Source: Pseudomonas asgharzadehiana
GTDB taxonomy: Bacteria; Pseudomonadota; Gammaproteobacteria; Pseudomonadales; Pseudomonadaceae
Direction of reading: 5' to 3'
NCBI RefSeq assembly: GCF_019139815.1
Contig: NZ_CP077079.1
Coordinates: 434,001-498,000 of the forward strand
DNA length: 64,000 bases
The notes below the pieces were generated by a model. The model was not told where the DNA came from, made no database searches, and saw only the letters and a list, made by a program, of their open reading frames with translations. Made by a program: the position numbers and the translations under genes. This document shows positions 48,461 through 58,600 of the stretch, one piece after another. How positions within the stretch are numbered: the first letter of the stretch is position 1; every line of letters begins with the position of its first letter.

Positions 48461-48543
48461 CCGGATAAAGTCGACACCAGAAAAGCGACACGGAGCCCTG
48501 GTGTCACAGCGCGTACTCAACCAGAAATAAGGAATACAAAAAA

Positions 48544-49836
48544 ATGTTGAAGCAACGGATGAGTCTGATCGCTCTGGGGATTTTGAGCGCATCGGCAGCC
48601 ATGGCAAACGACCAGGAGCAATCCAAGGGTTTCGTTGAAGACAGCCACCTGAACATCGCCGCACGTAACGCCTATATCAGCCGCGACTATAAAAACGGCA
48701 AGCAAGACAAAGCCGAATGGGGCCAGGGCTTCATCGGCAAATTCGAGTCCGGCTTCACCCAAGGCACCGTCGGTGTAGGTGTGGACGTGATCGGCCAATA
48801 CGCTATCCGCCTGGATGGTGGTAAAGGTCGCAGCGGTGCGGGCGGTATCAACTTCTTCAAGCAAGGTGACAGCGGCGCGGCAGCCGACGACCTGGCCAAG
48901 GGCGGCGCGGCAGTGAAGTTCCGTGTGTCCAACACCGTGCTCAAGTACGGCGATCAAATGCCGGCCGTCCCTGTGCTGCAGTACGACAACTCGCGCCTGT
49001 TGTCGGAAACCTACACCGGTACCTCGATCGTTTCCAAAGAGATCGAAGGCCTGCAGCTGGACGCTGGTCGCTTCACCAAGGAAGCCCAAAAAGCCGCCGA
49101 AGGCACCGACAGCGGCAACCTGAAAAACATCAGCTACCTGGGCGGCAGCTACAAGTTCACCGAAAGCCTGTCCGCTGCGCTGTACGCTTCCGACATGGAA
49201 GACGTGCTGAAGAAGCAATACGTCAACGTCAACTACGTACTGGCCCTGCCGGAAAAACAGTCGCTGACCTTTGACTTCAACGGCTACAAAACCAAGCTGG
49301 ACAAGAGCTTCGCCGAGCAGCGCGGCGATGCCGACGCGCGCGACAACAAGATCTGGAGCCTGGGTGCCACCTGGGCAGTGGGCGCACACAGCTTCACTCT
49401 GGCCCACCAGCGCAGCACCGGCGACACCGGCTACCTGTATGGCGGCTACCGCGACAATACCCGCGACACCGGCATCGGCGATGGCGGCAACACCATCCTG
49501 CTGGCCAACTCGTACTGGTCCGACTTCAACGGCAAGGACGAGCGTTCGTGGCAAGCGGGCTACGGCATCGACTTCACCACCTTCGGCGTGCCGGGCCTGA
49601 CCTACAACGTCGCTTACGTGCGCGGTACCAACATCGACGATGGCTCTGGCCGTGGCGATGGCACCGAGCGTGAAATCTGGAACCAGTTCAAATACGTGGT
49701 CCAGAGCGGCCCGGCCAAAGACCTGAGCCTGCGCGCCCGTGCCTCGTGGTTGCGCGTGTCCAACAACGCCAGCAACTACAACGTTGGCGGTAATGAACTG
49801 CGTCTGTTCGCCGACTACCCGATCAACGTTTTCTAA
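48544..49836 (+). CDS. OprD-family outer-membrane porin
   Basis: A 430-residue outer-membrane protein with signal peptide (MLKQRMSLIALGILSASAAM, cleavage after AMA). The OprD family opening SKGFVEDSHLNIAARNAYIS and WGQGFIGKFESGFTQGTVGV are plain, alternating beta-strand pattern throughout, and the chain ends in Phe (YPINVF) as needed for outer-membrane insertion. OprD porins take up amino acids, peptides or aromatic acids; the substrate is not evident. Possibly regulated by the terminator in its leader. Confidence 0.92.
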   Translation: MLKQRMSLIALGILSASAAMANDQEQSKGFVEDSHLNIAARNAYISRDYKNGKQDKAEWGQGFIGKFESGFTQGTVGVGVDVIGQYAIRLDGGKGRSGAGGINFFKQGDSGAAADDLAKGGAAVKFRVSNTVLKYGDQMPAVPVLQYDNSRLLSETYTGTSIVSKEIEGLQLDAGRFTKEAQKAAEGTDSGNLKNISYLGGSYKFTESLSAALYASDMEDVLKKQYVNVNYVLALPEKQSLTFDFNGYKTKLDKSFAEQRGDADARDNKIWSLGATWAVGAHSFTLAHQRSTGDTGYLYGGYRDNTRDTGIGDGGNTILLANSYWSDFNGKDERSWQAGYGIDFTTFGVPGLTYNVAYVRGTNIDDGSGRGDGTEREIWNQFKYVVQSGPAKDLSLRARASWLRVSNNASNYNVGGNELRLFADYPINVF

Positions 49837-49868
49837 GTGATCGCACGTCGTGCCTGATGCCAGGCGAT

Positions 49869-49898
49869 AAAAAACCCCGACTGGTTCGGGGTTTTTTT
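49869..49898. terminator. Bidirectional terminator between porin and M48 gene
   Basis: AAAACCCCGA and TCGGGGTTTT form the stem with A-tract and T-tract on both sides, serving the two convergent genes. Confidence 0.9.
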
Positions 49899-49909
49899 AT
49901 GGGCGCCGA

Positions 49910-52039
49910 TCAGTCCTCGCGGTGCTGCAAAATCTTGCGCGCCAGCGACGCGTTGACGTAGTCAGTCATCAGCACCAGGCCGTCGTAAGGCTCGATCTTT
50001 TTGTTGTCGATGCACAGCTGTGCCATCTGCAAAAGCACCTGGCGCTTCTTCTTGTTGACCCGTGCACCAGGCACGCCGAACGCGGTTTTGCGCAACTCGG
50101 GCAATGGCGCTTCCGGCGTCAGATCCACCGTCACCCAGATGCCTTGCATAAATTGCAACGTGACGCTGTCGATGTGCTCGATGGGCAACGGCTGCGCCAG
50201 GTTGGCAAACACAAAATGTTCCGGCGTCAGGCGCAACGCAATTTGCGGGGCGCGTTTGAACCGACGCACGCCCAGCCATAGAAAGATCAGCGCGATGCTA
50301 CCGATGGCCGCACCGGCGCCGAGGGCGGACAACGGCGTGCCCTTCATGCGCTCCGGCGCAAGCCAAGGCTGGGCCATGACCCACAGCCCGAGCAGCACGA
50401 ACGGGATCGACAGCACCGCCATCAGCACAGCGCCTCGGCGCCCGCCCTCGTGCAACGCATGCTCGCCCTGGGCCGATGCGACCATGGTTTCCAGCAGATG
50501 GGTGTGCTCGGCGTTCTCCACCACCGCCACCTCAATCAAGTCGCCGGACAGTTGTTCGCGTAATGCCCTTGGTGCGCTGAAACAGGCGTCGATTTGCGCA
50601 TTCGCCGCGTCACGGTCCACCTCGCGCGTGGCGCTGCGCACTGCATCGTCCAATGACACACCCAATGCCTGTAGGCGTTCGCCATTGGACGGGTGGGAAT
50701 CGGTCGGGTGCGCTTGCTGAATCTCCAGGGTTTCGGGCGGCAGTTGCAGCTCACACCCGCGCAAGGCGCCGAAAACCGCATCGGGCAGGTCCGTCGCTGA
50801 CGCCGCGTCGCACAACGCCAGCAGTGAGTCCTCAATGTGCGGCTGCAACACCGCCACCCGCAACAACGCCGAGGCGGCCGCGGCATTGCCCACCAACCGC
50901 GCGCCGGCGGCATCCGCGAGTAATTCGCGCTCACGGCTCCAGTGGTTCACCGCCTGGTCAAAGCGCTGCATGAAAAACACGCCGAACATGAACGACGGCC
51001 GCATCAACCGTCCCTGGATAAAGTCGCTGGCCAGCAACGCGTTCCACAGCGCTTCGAGGCTGCGATTGACCCCATCGTAGATCGGCAAAAAGCGCAGGCT
51101 GTACGCCGTGTCTTGCCCCGCAAAGTGCGCCAGCTCGTGGCCGATCACCGCGCCGATTTCCTCACGGCTCAACAGGCCCAGGTACAGCAGCGGCACATGC
51201 AAGGTGCGCCCCTGCAGCGCAATGTCCGCCGGTTGCACAACGGCGTCGCTGGAGGTCACGTAAAAACCCTGGGCCAGGCTCACCACAATATGGTCCGGCG
51301 GCAGCGCGCCCAGTGAACCTGCCAACTCGTTTACATGCCGCCACAACCCCGGCGCCTGCTCGGGGCTGACCACCTGGCCGTACATCTCCAGCGGCTCGGG
51401 CGTGAACATCCCCAGCATGTGGCGCAGCTGTTTAAGCAACTGCCAGATCGAATACAGACAGAACGCCGCGACCACCCCCAGCACCGCCATCAGCTTGACT
51501 TCGCCGCTGCCCAGCCGACCGATATGCCACATCGCCAAGCCTTCAAAACTCAGCACCAACGCGACCGCCGCCGCCATCGCCACCCCATGGCTCACCAGCA
51601 CATAGGGCAACAAGCGGCTGCCCAGAGAGAACACCTGCAACAACCTCTGCCGCGACCGCCGTGCCCGCCGCCCCGCCCAATACGTACCCGCCAAAGCGGC
51701 CACGCCAACCCCTGCCGCCAACAGCCCCAGGCCCATCACCCACGGCGCCAGCCCACGCATCACACGGTTCACGCGATGAGCAATGGGCAGTTCGGTTTCG
51801 ATTTTTGCCAGGCGGGAGAGTGCCAGTTGCACACCGATTGTTTCGTCTACCAGCTTGACCTTGGCCGCCGGGTCCTTTGCCGCCAGGGCTTGAAGTTGCT
51901 GCTTAGCGATATCCACATTGATGTGGTAATCGATCATCGCGGTGGTGGTTTCGTCAGCCCGCTGACGCTCCCAACCACCCAGGGCAGCGAGCACCAGCGG
52001 GAAAATCACCAGCAGAGCAACTAATTTCAGGGCGTTCAT
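49910..52039 (-). CDS. M48-family membrane metalloprotease
   Basis: A 709-residue protein with an N-terminal membrane segment (residues 5-20), three more around 95-205, a zinc-protease domain with VIGHELAHFAGQDTAYSLRF (HExxH, about residue 312), and two further membrane segments after 540 (AVLMAVLSIPFVLLGLWVMA, and a later one). M48 proteases such as HtpX cut membrane proteins under envelope stress. The large size and C-terminal domain set it apart from HtpX. Monocistronic, last gene before the island. Confidence 0.82.
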   Translation of the reverse strand: MNALKLVALLVIFPLVLAALGGWERQRADETTTAMIDYHINVDIAKQQLQALAAKDPAAKVKLVDETIGVQLALSRLAKIETELPIAHRVNRVMRGLAPWVMGLGLLAAGVGVAALAGTYWAGRRARRSRQRLLQVFSLGSRLLPYVLVSHGVAMAAAVALVLSFEGLAMWHIGRLGSGEVKLMAVLGVVAAFCLYSIWQLLKQLRHMLGMFTPEPLEMYGQVVSPEQAPGLWRHVNELAGSLGALPPDHIVVSLAQGFYVTSSDAVVQPADIALQGRTLHVPLLYLGLLSREEIGAVIGHELAHFAGQDTAYSLRFLPIYDGVNRSLEALWNALLASDFIQGRLMRPSFMFGVFFMQRFDQAVNHWSRERELLADAAGARLVGNAAAASALLRVAVLQPHIEDSLLALCDAASATDLPDAVFGALRGCELQLPPETLEIQQAHPTDSHPSNGERLQALGVSLDDAVRSATREVDRDAANAQIDACFSAPRALREQLSGDLIEVAVVENAEHTHLLETMVASAQGEHALHEGGRRGAVLMAVLSIPFVLLGLWVMAQPWLAPERMKGTPLSALGAGAAIGSIALIFLWLGVRRFKRAPQIALRLTPEHFVFANLAQPLPIEHIDSVTLQFMQGIWVTVDLTPEAPLPELRKTAFGVPGARVNKKKRQVLLQMAQLCIDNKKIEPYDGLVLMTDYVNASLARKILQHRED

Positions 52040-52133
52040 GGGGGGCCGTTCACCACGCAGAGATGAACAGGGTTATACCGAAAAAAACGCGCCAGGCCGA
52101 GGTGATCGTCCGCGGGAGCTGGGCAGCGCGCAC

Positions 52134-52165
52134 AAAAAAGGCCCACCTTTCGGTGAGCCTTTTTT
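52134..52165 (-). terminator. Orphan tRNA-type terminator at the island edge
   Basis: AAAAAAGGC, then an inner CACC/GGTG stem, then GCCTTTTTT. On the minus strand it lies 11 bases after a tRNA-like 3' end (52177), as terminators of tRNA genes do, although no intact tRNA precedes it now. Confidence 0.75.
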
Positions 52166-52176
52166 GATGTTGCGTA

Positions 52177-52198
52177 TGGTGCGGCACCAAGAGTCGAA
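52177..52198 (-). other. Left attachment remnant (decayed tRNA 3' end)
   Basis: TGGTGCGGCACCAAGAGTCG then AA matches the right-end tRNA-Thr 3' sequence with one base missing and one substitution over 23 positions. It sits 11 bases from a tRNA-type terminator. It may be the 3' fragment displaced by island insertion. Confidence 0.6.
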
Positions 52199-52505
52199 TA
52201 TATCTTATATACATATGATTTATATGAATTTTATTTAGCTATTCAAATCGGATTACCCCTTTGAATACCCTTGATCCCGGCAGTGGTCGAATATATTTTG
52301 TGCACCTGTTTTTCAGCTATGCCTAACCGTATTCGGATTACTCCCCAAGTATGAAATTTGAGCTGTATTTCAACGGACAAAAGACAGGAAACGGCCAAAA
52401 TTAGCCAGTGGAGCGGCTGAGCTGCGCTACTGCAGGTGTCTGTCAGATGGCGAAATGCCCTGCACTCCGGTTAGGATGAAAAAAAACTTCAGGGAGGGAA
52501 GGCGC
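52199..52505. other. A/T-rich left arm of the island
   Basis: About 300 bases without a supported gene. The decamer TCGAATATAT occurs at 52194-52203 and again at 52287-52296, which might be an integrase arm site. TTGATC (52271-52276) and TATATT (52292-52297) are a weak promoter candidate. AGGGAGGG at 52491 is the ribosome site of the next gene. Confidence 0.5.
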
Positions 52506-55394
52506 ATGAGTCAGTATCTATTGAGCTTTGCCAAAAGCCACTTGGATGGCAAATCGGATGGCTATCTGGCCCTTCTCTGGTGCATGGCCAAGGCGAGCCA
52601 GGATCGCGGACGCTATTCTGATCACATCAAGTCCTATCTCGCGTCGAACGCTGACCAACTGCTGAACACTAATTTTCAGCGTATCGGTGCATTGTTCAAA
52701 AGGGGGCTGGAGTCTAGGCCAGAACTGGACTGGGTGGCACCCTCAGGCCTCAGTCCTTTACTGGATTTGCAGGTCAAAAATTTCAGAGGCTTTGGCGAGT
52801 TGTCTGCGGATGACAGGGGAAGCTTTCTGCGTTTTAGCAAAATGAAGAACATCTTCTACGCACCTAATGGAGGGGGGAAGTCTTCGCTTTGTGAGGCGAT
52901 TGAGTATGGCACGACCGGGCATATCAAAGAGGCAGATCGCCGGAAAACGAAGGTAAAGGCCTATATTGCTAGGGATAGTGCAAAACCGACGCTGTCGTTG
53001 GTGGGCCGGGACAGAAAAGCCGTGACTAAGAGCCTAGCTTGGTCAGCTTGCTTCATTGATCGCAACCGTCTGCAAGAGTTCTCGTTGCTTGGCTCTAAGG
53101 ATACGGGGAGCGCTGAAAGCGACGTAGTGGCCAGCCTCTTCGGCCTCGAAGAGTTCCAAGAGATCATTGGACGGTTCGTGAAACCGGAGAGCTTCAATCT
53201 CACCCTGTACTTGAAGCCAGACCAGGCCGAAGCGTTGACCGAAGTTGAATTAGACCGGAAAGGCCTCCTTGCCGAGCGCCAGGATCATTTCAACCGCATA
53301 ACTGAGATCAATGACCAAGTATGCGAGACGCTCGGTTTGCAGTCGGATCAGCAATCTGCTGTTCGGATTAGATTTTTGCGGCTGAAGAGCGAGATCGAGC
53401 ACAAGATCCGTAAGTCAGAGCAACTCAAGCTTGCAGAAGCTCCGGTCGTTGATTCTTTCGAACGAATTAAGCGTGCGGCGCGTGCCGCCCGCTACCTCCT
53501 TGCCCGAAAGTCGATGATCGAAGCCTTGTTTTTAAAAAGTGCCAAGGACGTGAACTACGAAGCCATTTACTTGGCCATCCAAGACCTGGGTCAAGTGGAA
53601 GGCAGTGACACCTGTCCAGCATGTTCTACTCCGTTGCAACGCGTTGTGGAGAACCCCTTTGAAAAGGCAAAGCGAGAGCTTCATACCTTAGGCCGACTGG
53701 AGCGTTTAAGGGCCGCTAACCAGCGTAATGACGAGAGGATTCTTCAAATCGTCAGAGAAATTGCCAACGGGCTTGCGGGAATCGAAAAGAACACCCGGTT
53801 GGATGTCCCTTGCCGTCTTCACCTAAACGACCTCAAAAGCGAACTGGCCAACTTCCAGGCGTCCACCGACCGAGGAGCGCGTGCGGTGTCCGTGCTAAGT
53901 CACTTCGTCTCGCTTGTTAGAGAAGAGACCGCCGAAATCGAGACCTACCTGCAGGCTTGTACACTGAAGAGCGAAGTGTTCGCGCAAACTTCGGAGGCTG
54001 TCTCCCGTCTGGGCAGAGCGGTCGAGGTACTACAACAGACGCAAGATGCAATCAAAGATCTATTTGGTGCCAAAAAAACCTGCAAAAAACTGATTGAGAC
54101 TGCAGGCGAAAAGATCGCGCGACTCATTGATCGACGAAATATTTTAAAACGTGATGACGCCGATACGGCTCGATTCAATACCCTCATTCGTCAATTGCAG
54201 GATGAGTACGGCAACCTCTATCAAGATCTGCTGGAGTACAAACTTCACCTTGAGAAGACACGTATCACCGGGATCGAGACGAAGGCGGCTGAGTACTACA
54301 AAGCCATCAACGATCATGACGATGAGCATGAGCGTATTGATGCTATCCGCTTCGAGAAGATCAACGACAGCTATCGAATCAAGATCAACGCTGCGAACGG
54401 CACAGTGCAGGACGCTTTCTCGGTATTGAGCGAAGGGCACCTTCGCGTGCTCGGCCTTTCGCTTCTGCTGGCAATGGCAGAGAAAAATATGCTCCCGCTG
54501 ATTGTGTTCGACGACGTCGTGAACGCGATCGACAGCGACCATCGCTCGAACATCATCGACCTGTTTTTCTCTGACCCTTACCTTCGGCGTACTCAGATGG
54601 TCGTGACAACACATGACCGTCTGTTCTGGGAGCGCTTCTGCATCATCGCTGATCGGCACCCTCAGGCTGATCAGCACACAAGTTGCGTCTTGAGCTACAC
54701 GAACAGAGGCATCGTGGCGGTCGATCACTCAGGTGGATTTCAAGGCAAGGTGCATGAGGCGTTGCGCGTCTATGACGTGAGGCAGGCATTGATTTATTGC
54801 CGGATCTGGTTCGAGTCGATCGTGATCGAGTACTGTCTGGATAATGCCGTGGCGATCACAGCTCAGTTCGGCAAGTCTCAGTTAAAAAAGAACGTATATC
54901 TGCAGGTCAGTCTGGAGAGAACTTTCTCACTTATCGAGCCGCTGCTCGCTTACGATCCTGTCCACTTCAACCTGATCAAAAATGATCTGGTGAACTGGGC
55001 GGGTCAGAACCAGGAACACCACGCATTTGATGAGGGGAGCCTGAATTTCGTTCATTCAAAAACCAGTAAGGAAGTGGTCAGAGTCTACGATGCGATTCGC
55101 TTACTTGAATGCCAGCTTTTCCCTCTCAAGAAGAACATTGCTTGTAAGGTGTTTCTGGTTGAAGTGAACAATAAGATCGATCAGTGGGTGGCGAAGCTTG
55201 CCAAGCTCGCTCAGGCTCCAGAGGACGTGAAAAAGGACGCTGAGGCGCGCCTGAGACTCCTGCGCAGGCGGGCAGATGAGCTGACTCAGGAGCTAGCCTA
55301 CATCGCCGTCTGCCTAGCCGAGATGGCTAAACTAAATCTTCTGCCAAGCGGCCAGATGCATCCGGACGACGAGCTTCTGGAAGAGGGGGGCTAG
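52506..55394 (+). CDS. SMC/Rad50-like ATPase with zinc-hook motif and unassigned C-terminal domain
   Basis: A 962-residue ABC-type ATPase split by a coiled coil. Residues 1-95 are an unassigned helical domain; Walker A APNGGGKSS is at 119-127 (K125); a long coiled coil carries C370-P-A-C373, the zinc-hook CxxC of Rad50-like proteins; the signature LSEGH is at 641-645, Walker B LIVFDD ends at D670, and the H-loop is TTHD (H703). Residues 720-962 form an extra domain with R766-x3-E770, H838-H839 and H850, somewhat like the R/E/H pattern of PrrC/RloC anticodon nucleases, not proven. ATG 52506 has AGGGAGGG; a longer frame to 52455 lacks one. Likely defence ATPase, paired with the NACHT gene. Confidence 0.85.
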   Translation: MSQYLLSFAKSHLDGKSDGYLALLWCMAKASQDRGRYSDHIKSYLASNADQLLNTNFQRIGALFKRGLESRPELDWVAPSGLSPLLDLQVKNFRGFGELSADDRGSFLRFSKMKNIFYAPNGGGKSSLCEAIEYGTTGHIKEADRRKTKVKAYIARDSAKPTLSLVGRDRKAVTKSLAWSACFIDRNRLQEFSLLGSKDTGSAESDVVASLFGLEEFQEIIGRFVKPESFNLTLYLKPDQAEALTEVELDRKGLLAERQDHFNRITEINDQVCETLGLQSDQQSAVRIRFLRLKSEIEHKIRKSEQLKLAEAPVVDSFERIKRAARAARYLLARKSMIEALFLKSAKDVNYEAIYLAIQDLGQVEGSDTCPACSTPLQRVVENPFEKAKRELHTLGRLERLRAANQRNDERILQIVREIANGLAGIEKNTRLDVPCRLHLNDLKSELANFQASTDRGARAVSVLSHFVSLVREETAEIETYLQACTLKSEVFAQTSEAVSRLGRAVEVLQQTQDAIKDLFGAKKTCKKLIETAGEKIARLIDRRNILKRDDADTARFNTLIRQLQDEYGNLYQDLLEYKLHLEKTRITGIETKAAEYYKAINDHDDEHERIDAIRFEKINDSYRIKINAANGTVQDAFSVLSEGHLRVLGLSLLLAMAEKNMLPLIVFDDVVNAIDSDHRSNIIDLFFSDPYLRRTQMVVTTHDRLFWERFCIIADRHPQADQHTSCVLSYTNRGIVAVDHSGGFQGKVHEALRVYDVRQALIYCRIWFESIVIEYCLDNAVAITAQFGKSQLKKNVYLQVSLERTFSLIEPLLAYDPVHFNLIKNDLVNWAGQNQEHHAFDEGSLNFVHSKTSKEVVRVYDAIRLLECQLFPLKKNIACKVFLVEVNNKIDQWVAKLAKLAQAPEDVKKDAEARLRLLRRRADELTQELAYIAVCLAEMAKLNLLPSGQMHPDDELLEEGG

Positions 55395-55639
55395 GATGCA
55401 GATGTTCGCCTCCCCAAAGATTAGCGGCTACCAGAGGCCAGTGCCCAGCTAGAGTTGCGGAAAGAGCCATTCGAAGGAAACTCACGCCCCCCGATCACGG
55501 ACATATACCAGCGCCTGCGCACACCCAGCGTATCGGCGGTTTTTACGTGCTACGAATGACGCGCACCAACGTGTTCTTCCATGATGCATCATGGCTTGAG
55601 TACGTCGTGCGCCCCCGAAGATCCTCGACAGGAAAATAC

Positions 55640-58600
55640 ATGGCGACCAAGCCAAAGAAAAAAAACTCCAAGAATCGGACACGTCGCAATGCCGGCGGCG
55701 CTGCGACGGCGTCCGGGATGAACTTTCAGGCTGCTGTCACGGCGATCGCTGGGAGTCACTTGTTGCTTGGCGCATCGCTCGGGTGGCTTGACGGCTTGAT
55801 TGAGGATATCCCAACCGCGATCTGGGCCGAGACTGGCGGTCCGGGTGACGATATCCGGATTGAGTTGAGAAACGGCGAAGTTCTCGAAGCGCAGGTCAAG
55901 CGCGGTTTGAGTCGTGGCGAGAATTTGTGGGAGGCCATGCGAGCACTGGCGGTTGGTCTTGACGCAGGCACGATCCAGTACGGCGTCCTCATCGTTTCGC
56001 CCGACACGAGTAAGACCATCTGGACGGACTTGGCCAGAGATAACCGACGTCTTGGTGAAGGGCGCACCGACAACCTAAGCGATATCGGTCTGGAATGGCT
56101 CAGACGACTAACCGATGCCGCGCTGCCTGTGAACGAGGTGTGTGCCTGCCTCCGTATTCACGTTGTGCATGCATCGGATGCAGATCATGTCTCGGTGATG
56201 ATGGCTCGGGCCCGCCTGGCAAGCAGCTTCGCCAGCGCCTCCGATGCAGATAGCATTTGGTTCCGACTGTTACAAGACGCGCATGTAATCACAGAACGAC
56301 GCGGCCGCTGGGAACAAGCTGGCTTGGCTCAAATGCTGATGGGGATGGGGGTGCAAGCGAGTGCAGCCGCAACACCGGCAAGTGTCGCCCCCCGGGTCAG
56401 TTGCTGGGTCGCTGATTCTAACCAGCACTTTTCTTTGCTCGGTGTTAAAAACTCGCTTTCGATGGACAAGGCTTGGTTGCCTCTCAAAGCCGGTGTGGCG
56501 GATCCGGGCGAGCCAGAGCCCACTGATCCAGTCGCGGCCTTGGCACACTATCATGCTGCTTCCGGCGCCTCGCGTTCGAGGTGGAACAAACAAAAGACTC
56601 TAGAAGCCGAATGGGTCGGTCGGTTCTACACACGCGCCGTCGTGATCGGAGGACCGGGCATGGGCAAGAGCACGCTCATGACTCGGCTCGCTTGTCTATA
56701 TGCGCGCGATGGACTACCGGTCCTCAAGGTTCGCTTGCGGGATATTGCTGCTCGACTCGCCGCGGGCAACAGCTTCGATGAAAGCGTTTTGCAGTTGGGC
56801 TTGGATGGATCAGGAGTCCCGTTCCAACAGGTTCGCGACAGTTCGCTTGCCGACTGGGTTTTGCTATGCGATGGGCTAGACGAATGCGATGCACACCAAG
56901 AGCTGGTGGCAACACGCATCCGACAGTTTAGCGCAGGTAATCCGCGCGTCCGAATTATCGTAACGACTCGCCCAATTGGGTACCAGACTGGGGAACTATC
57001 GGAGTGGAGACACTACGAACTGATCGCTCCAGATGCCGAGCGAGGAGCGGAGAACTTAGCCAAGTTGTTACAGGCCGCCTCCCCCAAGCGCGCGGCGGAG
57101 GATTCTGACTGGGCCTTTGCTTTGGCGACCGAGCAATTGGAAGGTAACGCGGCGAAGGCCGTGATTTCGCAAAGTCCACAACTGTTAGGCATGGCCGCGT
57201 CCTTGCTAGCACGCGGTGGCACCTTGGGCACGTCCAAGACTGAGCTATATCAAAACCTCTTCGAGGTCATCGATGCTGAGCCAAACACCCGCAAAGCGCT
57301 GGATGATCAACCTGATTCAGCCGTGTTGGCCCGGGTCTTTGACATCGTTGGCTGGGAACTGATTGCTGACCCACTCGCCAAGACTTCTGATCTACTGACT
57401 CGAACTGCCATTCATCTTCGCGCGGATCTGGGCGTGATGCCGCTCAAGGCCAAGTCCATCGTCAACGCCGCTTTGAAGTACTGGCAGCAGGTAGGCCTGA
57501 TAGAGCAAGTGCGCCACGGAGCGACGACCTTGATCACGTTCGTTCACAAAACTTTTGCTGAGTTCGCTGCAGCAAGGTTCGTATGGACAAACCACGAGGC
57601 GACCGAACGTGCGCGCTGGTTATCTTCGTGCCTGGATGACTACGAACGTTGGAGCGAGGTGGTGGTCTTTGCCAGCGCCAAGATGTGCGAGGAAGTCCTG
57701 CAGGCTTTGCTGGTGCGGGTGGCGCAGGGGGATCGCCATGCACTCGAGCGGGCCTTGGGATTGTTGGTAGCAACCCCTGCCGGCGTGTTGGACGATACCG
57801 TCCAGCGTCTTGTGCAGTTGTCATTTGCGCAAGTTGACGCCGATAACACGGTGGTGGCTTACCGTTTCGGATTGCTTTTGGCACGACTTGTCACGCGATT
57901 TGAGCCAGTGATTGGCGCACTATCTAGGGCACGGTTGCATTCAACCCAACCCTGGACACAAAGGGTGGCGTGGGCATGTGAAGTCGAGATGGCCGAGTTC
58001 GATATCGATACAGCCCAAAACAAGCTGCACGAGTTTTTGGCAAGCAGCTCTCCATCGACGTCGATAAATTCAATGATGTCAATCAGTAGCTTGTCGCTCA
58101 GGCGGAACCCGGAAAACGAGCTCCACGAGAGCATGGCGCTAGCCTTAGTGCGACGCAGGTTAGCAGACCGTTCGGTCGATCAGCTTACTGCCTTGCTTAA
58201 GCTGTTTACTGACCAAGCCTTCGATACCGTCGGCTTCAGCATTAAGCTGAGTAAGCTTGCAAATCAGGCGGGTATGGAGCTGCCACATGTCCGGCATAAC
58301 CTGAGCGGTGACGCTCTCGCAGCGATGTTCCCCGCCGTCGAATACAGGCAAGCGCATACCACAGCCATGGATGCATTTCTCAGCACCCTGGCCACTCAGA
58401 ATGAATCCATTGGCAATGGGACAGCACTAGACCCAACGCTGCAACTGAGCGCGCTGTTCGAGATCACTGGATGGAACGAATCGCCCGCGTCGGATATCTG
58501 GTGGGCGATGAAGCCCGTCGACCGTGAGCCGATGCGTGAGGTCCTGCGTGGGATAATCGCACTTTCGGTAATTCACCCTGGACAGCTCCAGCTCGAGGCA

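Larger units (their letters stand above)
48053..48543. other. Intergenic region upstream of the oprD-type gene
   Basis: This 491-bp stretch has no supported gene. It holds a REPIN (48071-48151), about 190 bases without recognised structure, a sigma-70-like promoter (48343-48372), a short hairpin TGGCTAACAGCCA (48388-48400), and a strong terminator (48419-48460) 84 bases before the porin start. Confidence 0.7.

Noticed and set aside
52506-55394. Housekeeping SMC, MukB, RecN or SbcC
   Set aside because: Length, N-terminal extension, CPAC hook and the extra C-terminal domain do not fit, and no sbcD or muk/scp partners are nearby.
55396-55452. 18-codon ORF directly after the SMC-like gene
   Set aside because: Starts two bases after the stop behind a G-run, but is tiny and shows no sign of function; could be reinitiation noise.
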